A DNA stretch of 64,000 nt from Parelaphostrongylus tenuis. Lineage: Eukaryota; Nematoda; Chromadorea; Rhabditida; Metastrongylidae. Both the position numbers and the translations under genes were made by a program. Positions within the stretch are counted from its first letter, which is position 1, and each line of letters starts with the position of its first letter. Where the stretch lies: the NCBI GenBank assembly GCA_019055375.1, contig JAHQIW010003685.1, forward strand, positions 151,501 to 215,500, written 5' to 3'. Positions 12,425-22,841 of this stretch are shown here, piece by piece. Below the pieces are notes generated by a model. That model was not told the origin of the DNA. It saw only the letters and a program-made list of their open reading frames with translations, and searched no databases.

Positions 12425-12610
12425 CAGCTCTTATAGCAGTGTTATGATGTTATAACTACAAATCCAAGCTCGCCGAGTGAGATGCAAAACTCTGGATCCC
12501 GGACCGTGATAGAACCCATGTTAGATCGACAGTGGTGCACGACCTTCCACTACACCACAGAACCCACCGCTTAGTTATCACTCTTTCTTCAAATACATCT
12601 TTCCATATCT
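12425..12610 (-). repeat. SINE-B, tRNA-derived
   Basis: On the minus strand TCTGTGGTGTAGTGGAAGGT (box A-like) is followed by GGGTTCTATCACGGTCCGGG (box B-like) and the tail GCAAAACTC. The far end has GCAGTGTTATGATGTTATAA, also found at 29,015. Related copies are at 20.2 and 29.0 kb. The head is similar to a tRNA but lacks a foldable acceptor stem. Confidence 0.6.
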
Positions 12611-13264
12611 TCGTATCACCAAGTTATCACAATAGATTACAACTCCATGATCATTCATTTCGAACGTTTGGTAGATGAAAGTAAGTGGTTGTTGTATTTT
12701 TGTAAATGCCGAAGTAAATCCACGACTTCAATCTCGTTCTTATCATTGGCATTGGGCCTGTTTGAACTCCCGTTTCAGCGTATTCTCACTCTGGCTAATC
12801 CACTAAGCTATCAGTTCCTGGAGCGAAGAGCTCAAGAGCATTGTGGTGCAACGGCAATTACTTGCGACATTTCTAAGAATCTGGCAAAGTTTTGACAAAT
12901 AGATTCCTCATAAATTTAGTGCCGAAGTACTTCTTCATTAACCCTTCTAAGGACCACGTTTATAGGCAGGACGGCAGTCACGTAGGAGATATCAGAATGT
13001 CTGTGCACGCGTGTCTGGGTGTCTACCTGCTTTCCCACGAGACACGACGCTGCCATCACAGTAGCTGAGATCTGAAGTCGCGCGTTAGAAAAAGAACCTC
13101 GTGGTCTCCATAGGGTTAGTCTCATGATACTTGGTCGGCTCAAAGGGCCTTATCGATCTGCTTAGATGAAAAATCAATTGCAGCTTCATGGCTTTTGCTC
13201 TGCCTAAAGGGATATTTATCGATCCATGCCTACTTCAACTATTTGAATCCCCAATAATCTCCAA

Positions 13265-13470
13265 TAATAACTATTTAGATCCAGTCGGTGACGGCTCTTG
13301 TCCATCGGTTGCAGTTGAAACGCATCACGTGTCCGCCTCACCTTATTTCCGATAGCCTAGCGCATAGAATGGCGTCTTTGATCTTCGATCGCTGACGTAG
13401 GTCGGAATATCGGATTCTTCCTCTCATTTGTGAGACACGGGATACTCCTAAACTAGACTCCCATACAAGT
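13265..13470 (-). mobile_element. RTE LINE 3'-region fragment
   Basis: AGTCGGTGACGGCTCTTGTC, GATCGCTGACGTAGGTCGGA and CCTCTCATTTGTGAGACACG match, base for base with few changes, the minus-strand LINE at about 33,905-34,075. Truncated at both ends. Confidence 0.8.
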
Positions 13471-13600
13471 CTGCGGCCAGTTCGACACCAATCTATCAAC
13501 TCCGTAGGGATGGATGGTTCGGTGAGAGCGAGATTGAGCTATCGACCTTGTGTGGGACGCAGAGAACCTCCGACCACTGCGCCAGAGCGCTCTTAGGGGA
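13471..13600 (-). repeat. SINE-A head fragment
   Basis: The minus strand reads GAGCGCTCTGGCGCAGTGGT, then CGGAGGTTCTCTGCGTCCCA, the usual SINE-A head. It directly abuts the RTE fragment. Confidence 0.65.
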
Positions 13601-13854
13601 GGGGGGAGTAGGTAGTCTTAAGGGCACAGAAAAGTGGCGAGGTGCATAAGCAACCGCGCTCCATGGCTAATCTCTGCTCCGTCTGATGTCCCGCCAAGTC
13701 CTGAAACGAAAATCGTGAGAAGGTCCCTGACAGGTTTTTGCTAGGGGCCCGATCCCTGCGGTTCCTCAGTTTCTCTCATCTAACGGTTATGAAAGGTTGC
13801 TGTTCCCCTTCGTATCAACTTACCTATAAGCCAACTATGTATTTGCCTTGTGTT

Positions 13855-13945
13855 AGCAGTCCAAGAGTCCAGATGGCGCAGTAGGTTAGCACACAACCCT
13901 GGAAATAGTGATGCGGGTTTGGTTCTCGTCCGGGATCCGAAGTTT
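13855..13945 (+). repeat. tRNA-like sequence (SINE head or tRNA relic)
   Basis: GATGGCGCAGTAGGTTAGCA resembles box A and GGTTTGGTTCTCGTCCGGGA box B at proper spacing, but the acceptor stems do not pair. Lies about 170 bases before the eIF4E start. Confidence 0.5.
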
Positions 13946-14097
13946 TGCTACCGCTCTGCATTATTTGATTTGTATTTATGGCTCTATCCGTCAGTTATAA
14001 GCTTATCGATCTTAGTGGTCGTCTTCTATTCCGAGAATTGGTCGATGTCGATGATAGTGCAGCCAATTTTTTCGATATTTTTTAATAATCTATGTTA

Positions 14098-14117
14098 TCA
14101 TGTTTTTTTCCAGTAGT
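14098..14117 (+). promoter_or_regulatory. probable spliced-leader trans-splice acceptor of the eIF4E gene
   Basis: CATGTTTTTTTCCAG ends at 14,113, followed by only TAGT before the ATG at 14,118. A strong 3' splice site a few bases before the start codon, with no recognisable upstream coding exon, is the usual picture of SL trans-splicing in nematodes. Confidence 0.6.
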
Positions 14118-17100
14118 ATGGCTACTGAAGATGACGTCACTTCAGGAAAGGAGAACGAACAAGACGAAGAAGCTGTAGGCTATATCTCTTTGATTTCTTT
14201 CTCTTTTTTCCAGAGCCGATTGCCCCCCAATACCCGTTATCGATTGAAAAATTCTCTTTTTTTTCTTGAGGAGATCAAGGCGATCAACGCAAATTTATCA
14301 ACATTCTGTAGTTCCTTAGATAAGAGTGCTTTAATCTTCACAAAAAAAGGGTGTGCAAGCTCGCGAGTTTTTTGGTTATAAAGTATTTTTTCAGTTTTTT
14401 TTTTTAGATTTAGAATAAATCAAAACTGCCAGAATTCACTGGATTAGTAGAATTGCCAAATATCACAAAGATTACCATTAAGAACTATTGTCCCCCGCAG
14501 GCCGCTCTTATCTATGGAATGTTAGGGTAGTTGGGTCTACTGAGTAGCACTCAGTACTAGAAAAGACACTTTTCCGTTAGATAGCACGGGACAAAGAAAC
14601 ACTCCCTTCCGCTGGACACGAACTTTTCATAAGAGTGGTAGTAATTATTCGAAAGCATAAATCTCTAGCTACTGCGCTACGTGGCCGGTTTTTTGAAAAG
14701 TCCCTTTATAACGCCGTATCTGAACGAAAACATCTGTGTTTCTCACGTGAATATATCTCGCCGACAGAACGATTTCCTCGAATCATAAGTAGCCAGTTCG
14801 ATAGCGTAAGTCTTAGCAGTTCCAACGGTGTGCTTAGTTTCTGCGAAGACCTTTTTTCTGCTGTGTAATAGCGAAAATAAGATCAAGTTTCACATGCACG
14901 GCGCATTTGTTTGTCCGCTAGTGTGTGTTGGGAGGGAGGAGGGGTGCTGGCCGTGGTTTCCATGCGCCGATCGATCGATCGATCGAGTCGGTGACTCACG
15001 CGTGAAGTGAGATTTTCGTTATCTGATTTTGGGAGTTTTTTCTCCGTTTAGAAAGAAACTCTCGATAAAACGTATGAGTTTGATGCTACGAATTTTTCTC
15101 CACACGTTCATATGCTTTTCGTGCTTCCAAAGAAGTAATAGTGATAGCGCGCGGCCGATGTAAAGCGTTTTTTTTTAGTTTAGTTGTTACAGTGCTATAA
15201 TATGGTCTTTTCAGGAGCGACCACGTAGTATAGTAGTCAAAGGTTCAGTCTTTCGAATGCTTACTATCATTCTTATGAAAATTTTTTGTGCACAGAAAGC
15301 GGTCCTTCCTTCATCCCGTTCTGCCTAACGGAAAAGAACCCAACAAGTAAAGGCTGGTGTTTTGGCAGAATCGGCTTCTTCAGAGCTTTGGGAGGTCAAC
15401 TTTACTCGCAGTGTGCTCAGTCAAATACATTCGTGGATTGTAATCTCATCAGAAAAAGGGTTATGAAAGCATTGTAGTGGGTAGACTGTGAGTCAGTCTG
15501 ACCTTTCCTTCTATGAAAGCCGATACCGTCAAATCGACAGCCATTATTGTATCGTAAGAAGCTCTGAAGCTGTCGACGTTGTAATCCCTCTCAGGAAAGT
15601 TCCATAAACTCGACTTCATCAAGGATCGTTAGAGGTGATTGAAAACATATCGGGCCTTTTAATGACTAGCGGTGGCCCAACGATGTATCTGGTCCCTGCT
15701 GATTCAGATTCAGAAGTCTGCTACCAGCTCACAGATTCCGAAAGGAAGGAAGGCTTAGTGAGCGTCGAGCACGGGATCAAACAGGGACCACCGATTTATC
15801 GACCTGTGTGTCATGCAGCACTTCTAATCACTGCGCCACACGTGCTCTTTTTATCGATTTTTATTTTACTGGGTGGTTTACAATAAACTACTTTTCACGG
15901 CCTGATATAGTTTTGTTAAGAAAGCACAGAGCCATTATTTTTTCCTTTTTGCTACATATACTGTCTTAATCATTATTTGAGCCACGCATGTCAGTGGTCT
16001 GTCAATGAGGGCTGACTTATAGAGCCCGATACACGTGTTTCGATCTTGCGATCTCATCAGTCGGGCAGTTACCCTTGTCTTTTGCTAATTTCTGTGAGAG
16101 CCCCAGTCCCTACACTAAAAGTTAGCGACAACGAACGTTTTACACTCTATGTCCAGTGAAATTTTCACCCAACACAGAGTGTCAGTGAAGTTTTCACCGA
16201 ACACAGAGACTATATATCAGCCGTCATTGATAGACCACTGACATGCGTGGCTCAAATAATGTTATCAGGCATATTGAAATTTGAGCAGTGGTTTTAAGAA
16301 AACACTCGAAACGAAAGACATGATATACTGTCTGTCTTTTCATAAATGTCTCGTTACAACATTTTTATAGCTTGGGGAGGTCCAATGAGCTGTACAGAGA
16401 TCTTTGCCTTATAATAATTGTGAGATAATCTACAACATTTCTGGTTCTTTTCTGCTTTGAAGCAAAGAATTGTAAGCCGATCCCTATCGCTGCACAGGAA
16501 CTTTTTATAAGGTTATTAGCGATCATTCGAAAGCTTAAATTTCTGGCTCGCGATGTACGTGACCGGTTCTCAAAAAAAACCTTCTTATAACGCTGTAAAA
16601 TTCAAAATAGAATTGAGTTTCATATCGTCCGAGCAATTCGACTACTACTTCGTTAGAAGCTCAAAAAGCACACTGGCGTGCAGAGGAAATCATTTGGTTC
16701 AGAGTCAAACGTTTTATCTCGAGTTTCTTTAGAATACGGAGAAGCAATTCCTAGCTAAATAACAAAAATTGCACTTTAATGTGACCCGCCTATGCGCCAA
16801 TCGGTCGATGAGCGTGTGTGAAACACAGATGTTTTCCTTTCGCTGAAACGTAATAAATGGGTAATTTCGAAAAAAAGAGCCCGTACCGGCGTAGCCAGAG
16901 ATTTAAGCTTTAGAATGATTATTGAAGCTCTTACGAAAAGTCTTGTCCAGCGAAAGGGATCGGCTTACAATTCTGTGTTACCAAACGGAAAAGTACCCAA
17001 TTATCTTATCTTACTGCTATCTGGCAATGTTACGATATCGTTCTTATGCATTAAGTGATGTGCAAAACTTTTGGCTCCGAACGAGATTGAATCCGCGCCT

Positions 17101-20100
17101 CACTTATGCCGACATGACGCGGATTCGAACTCCCATGTGGGCGATAGTTTTACATATCACCCAACAGCCTGCATTGTGGAATGGTTTTCACTGTTTGTCA
17201 CTCATCGTATATATCTCAGTGTGCTGTATAATTTCAGCATAAAGGTGCCGGAGATTTTGTTGCTGGTCCTCCACAAGAGATGCTTGAACGTCATCCACTA
17301 CAATCGAGATGGGCTTTGTGGTATTTGAAAGCAGATCGGAATAAAGAATGGGAAGATTGTCTCAAGGTTTGCTTCTCAAAAGTCTCTGAACTGTCGAAGT
17401 TGCAAGCATAACATTTATCTGGTTCGGTGGAAAATTTTTACCAGCTCAATTTTGTCCGTTCAAGGTCGTTGAATTCTTATTAAGACACTTGGCGATCACC
17501 TCAATAGAGCATATGCTTATGGGAGCATATGGAGGAGTTCTTTTCGTTAGGCTAGGCGGCGACAATTGAAGAAACGGCCCCTTTTGCTGGACAAGAACTT
17601 TTCATAAGAGTGTTGGTAATTACTCGAGAGCTCAAATCCTCTGGCTACTACAGCTCTCGTGCTCGTTTTTTGAGGTCGGCCTTTCTATGGCGTTATAGCA
17701 TTCAAAATCAAATTATGTTTTACATCTGTGGCGCGCTTTCATTTTTATCGCGGTCATAATTTGCTGGAATGAGGAAAACATATGAACTTGCAAAGGAAAT
17801 TTTGTAGTATCAGATTATACAATTTGTCTGGAGTTTCTTCCAAGGCGGAGAGATAAAATCCCAAATTGAGTGACAAAAATCTCACTACATATGTGAATTG
17901 CGCTGGCGCGATCGAATGGTCGTGTATCAATCCATGGCCAAGACACAGCAGCCGACAACAAATGCGCCGCGTACGTGGAACTTAATCTTATTTTCCCTGC
18001 TACACTGCAGTGAGACTGTTTTTTTTCACAAAATAAGCATAGCATTGGAATTGTGGGAACTTATGCTATCGAATGGTTACTCATAATCACCATGTAACAA
18101 TTCTGTCCTGCTAAAAAGGTTTCTTGAAAAAACTGTCATATAGCGCAGTAGCCAGAAAGTCAAGCTTTCCAATGGTCGCTAACACTCTAGTGAAAAGTTC
18201 TCATCCAGTGGGACGGGAGGGATAGTTTCTTCATTTGTCGCAGACTAACAGAAAAGAAGTATTTTCATCCGCTGTATAAGCTACACTTATGCATAACTTG
18301 GCAGCTTATTTCGATTATGTTATGAAGCTCGTAGGTGTGGTTGAGGTAGTTATACACGCTAGTAAGAGTCTGTGCCCTAGTTTGGCCTCCTCCATCGACA
18401 CTCTCCTGCCATCGCCTGGGAATACTTTATAGCCTGGCTGTCCTCAAACAACAATTGAAAGAACACGCGAAGTGTTCGAAAACCTTCGGGACGACGAATG
18501 CGATGATACCTATCGAGTGCTCGAAGTATTGGGACTCGAACAGTATAGCTGTGATTTTGGGTCTTTCGAAATGGTTAAACAGCATGGAATATATGGGTTT
18601 TTTCTGTTTATAAGGGGACAAATGGAAGACCAACCTCATTCACTGGAGGAGAAGTTTTCATAGGAGTGTTAGTGATCATTCGAAAACTGAGGCTTTAGGC
18701 TACAGCCCCCACATGGCCGGCTAAGTGACCCGCTAGCCAGAGATTCGTAAGCAAACAAAAACTTGCTGAAATTTGTGTTTTTTTTTTCAGATGATTTCTG
18801 TTTTTGATACTGTTGAGGATTTTTGGGCGCTATACAATCATATACAAACAGCAAGCGGTCTGAATTGGGGCTCTGACTACTACTTATTCAAAGAGGTTTT
18901 TTTGAGCATTTATATCTTGACGTGACCCTTTATAAGCTTTTTTACGAATCTAATCTTGCAGGGTATAAAGCCGATGTGGGAAGACGACAGTAATGTTAAA
19001 GGTGGTCGTTGGCTTGTTGTTGTTGACAAACAGGTGAGGTCTTAACCCTTTAGGTACGACAGGGACACGGCGCTAACCCGCCTCGCTGCGTGCGGCGTCG
19101 TAGCCCGATTTGTTAGTGGTGCTGCTGACCATAGAGAAGAAAGTCTCTAGTTTGATCTTGCAAAACGGTTCTGAGGGAATTTTTCTTTATTATTATTGTT
19201 TGCTATTGATTAATGTGAAAAGATTTTTGCATAGACGTGATTATAGCAAGAAAACGCTCAGTTGTCCTACAAATCACTACTTTTTGATAAGAAACGTGGA
19301 TCCATAGGATAACTACACAACCAACGTACGGTTCGTGAAGACTTGCTCCATCTACATCAATATAAACATTATGTTTTTGTAATAGATTTTCACAGCATCG
19401 TCGGAAGAAGTGCAAAGTAGTTCTTTATGCGTTGTTATCCCGTGGAACTACGTGTCGTATCAGAAAGTTGTGAGTTGTTAACATCTGAGCGTTTTTTTTT
19501 TTGCTATAATAATCATCTCTATGGAAGAAGCTTCATTACTAATCGAAACCAAAAATTTACACCAAAGAATTTTCTGTGTAGCGTTGTGCTTAGGATCGAA
19601 CCAGCAACCTTCTTTCTGCCAGGCAACACCACTCGGCACTGCGGACGGCTTGCCGTGCGTGGTGAGGCAAGGTACAAAACGTAAAGTTAGAGTCGGAAAG
19701 GTGTGGCGTGCGCAATCAGTTGTGCCAGCTACATATGGGAGTTATCTTGAACCTTGTCAAATTTTTAACGTTGTAAATTGGTTGTAAGACTGGATTTCAC
19801 TGGATTTCGGTGTGTAAAAAAGAAACTTAAGAATGCCGCTTTAACCGTTTTCTATTCAAAGCTTGCGCGAGGGTGGTATTGCTTCTTTGAAATCGGTGGC
19901 TGACTTTTCGGCTCCGTCGCCTTCCTCATAGCCGTTTTATTAGGTAGAATACTTCAAAGAACACTTGACAAAACGGCTCTGAAGGAGTCGAAATTGCCGA
20001 AAAGTTAGCCATCGATCTTAGAGAAGGTTTACCAACCTTCTGTAGGCTATGATCAGAAAGACAGTTTGTGAGGTATTGTTAAGAGGCTAGGAGTTTTATA

Positions 20101-22796
20101 CAGTAAACAGAGATGGGCACAGAGTTATAGCTTGTATGATTTCTTTGCTTTTGCTGCTTTTTGGCAATAGTTTGATGTTATAAATATACATCTAAAAGTT
20201 TTAAATGGTATGCAAAACGTTAGACCCCAGGGTGTTGAACCCGTGATCAACCTAGACGGGATGGGTAGGCGTCTTACCATCACACCACAGATGTCACCAT
20301 TTTGTTACCACTCTTTGTTTGATATATCCTATCGTATCTGTCAGCAGCCGACCCTTAACAGGTTTTGGTCGGGTAAGCGCACATCATTATTTAACCCAGT
20401 TAAGCAGACAGCTATTTGGAATATATCATCTATTTGATTTCTTTCAATTCTGCGGCTTTTCAGCGCTTTTATGATATGAGTATGTATTTAGAGTATTGAG
20501 TGGTGTGCAAAACATCCAACACCAGGGTGGAGATAAACCCACGTCTCTCAGTCCCCGCCGCTCCCAGTCAAATGCCTTGCACACCACTCAATACTCTTAG
20601 AGTTACTTAGACATGTTCTAACCTTAGTTGTTAACATGTATAATATTTCAGATCAATCGTCAGTTACTTCTGATTAAGAAGGGACAAAGGGAAAACCGAT
20701 CTTACTCGCTGGAGAGGAACTTTTCATAGGACTGTTGGTGGTCATTCAAAAGCTGATACTTGAGGCCACAGCCCCACGTCGCCGCTTTTTCAAGACACCT
20801 TTTTATAACGCTATTAAATCCGCACAAAACTATGTCTCAGACACGCATATTTCTCAGTGGACATAGCTGTTCTTTTGAGCTTTCAGTAATCGCTTATTAG
20901 CGTAATCGAATTTGATTTCAGCTCTGTGCTTATATCATGAAAAGACCGTTTCTCTGAAGCGCACCAGGTGCAATAAGTTGAATTCCTAACTGCAATCGGT
21001 GACCGCATTGACCAACTCCCCTGCGGCTGGCTGAGTCAGCCACGTACTTGGTAACAATCTATTTTTTGGGCACATGAATGCTTAGAGAATTATCACGTCG
21101 AGCTCATGTGGCTACCTCACGCACCCGCACGTGACTTGGCCGATGCGGCCAATGATCGCTGGTCGGAATTTAACTTGTTTTACCTTTTGCGTTTCAGTGA
21201 AGCAGTCTTTTCAGAGTGCAAGCTCAGCGTTGGAAATAAATTTGATTGCGCTGTTGAATGATTACTAATAGTATAAAGAAATAGCTCTGTTCGGCGAGAA
21301 ATATGCGCGTCCGAGACATATATTTGTGTGGATTTTTACAGCGTTATAAAATGGTGTTTTGAGAAACTAGCGCCGTGAGGCTGTAGCCTCAATTCTTACT
21401 TTTGAATGATCACCAACACTCCTATGAAAAGTTCTTCTCCAGCTAGTAAGGTCGGTTTTTCATTTGTCCTTTCTTAATAAGAAAGAACCCAAGTATCTAA
21501 TATTTATCATTAAGCGACGCGCTCAACTCCTTGATCATTACTGGCTTGAGCTTCTGTTGGCAATCATCGGTGAACAGTTTGATGATTTGGGTGATTATAT
21601 ATGTGGTGCCGTGGTCAACGTACGACAAAAAGGCGATAAGGTTTGTGCATATTTCTACAGAACAGATTTAAAAGTCACAGTACACTTTGAGAAGGTTTTG
21701 TGTTTCTTTCCTTTTTTCGATTCTTGTCCATTATAAGGCGAGAAATCAATATTCGACTTCATTTGCAGTGCAAGAACTTTTCATAAGAGTGTTAGTAATC
21801 ATCCAAAAGCTTAAATCTGGTCAGCGCGTTACGTCACTGGTTTGTTAAAAACACCGTTTTATCAACGCTATAAAATCCAAGATAAAATATGTTACACGTT
21901 AGCTGCGCATTTCAACTTTTAATTTGCTGTGAGCACGAAAAGCATATGAACGTATAAAGAAGGTCATTTAGTACCAGAGTCATACGTGTGATCTCTAGTT
22001 ACTCTAGAAGCGGAGAAAATATTCCCAATCGAATGACAAAAATTGCACTTTTCCGAAGCGCCATTCGATCGGTAGTGGCCGACCGCCGCATCGAATCTCT
22101 GACCAGCAGACCCCCCAACCGTGAATTAGCCTGTGATCAAACAAATCGAATGTGTATAACTTGATCTTATTTTGCCTGCTACACTGCAAGCAAACTCTCT
22201 CCAGAAAATAAGCACAGCGTTGGATTCTTTGAATCCTGTGTTATCGAATGATTACAAGTAGTCTGAAAAAGAGCTCTGTCTTACGAGATAAATACATCTG
22301 TCAAACACAAAGACTTCCCTCTGTAACAACGTCGCAACAACGTCTTTTCTCGAAAGACTGGCCACATAACGTGCTAGCTAGAGATTTAAGCTTTTGAGTG
22401 ATTACTAAGACTAATGAACATTTCTTCTCCAACGAATGGGCTCGAATATTCATTTGTCGTCTTATGATGGACAGACACCTTTTTTCTTCATGATCCTGTA
22501 GCAATTATTCAAAACTATAGTGCATCCTTTGAAAATGGCGTTGATTAACGGTGCAGATCCCAGCTCCTTCCATTCGTTTCCTTGCTGCATCGTCAGAATA
22601 GGTCTCACATATTCCTTCGACTCCTGCTTGAGACTTTCGCTCTCTTTACGACTGTGATAGAGTGCTGGTCGAGACGATTCTTGTCACCCCGGAGATAGCC
22701 AAGCTAAGGCGTTCCATAGGCGCTAAGTTGATTGATTTACAAAAGTGTTGAAGATGTGGTACCGAATCAACCCATCGGTGAGCACCTCACTTACTA

Positions 22797-22841
<45 letters not shown>

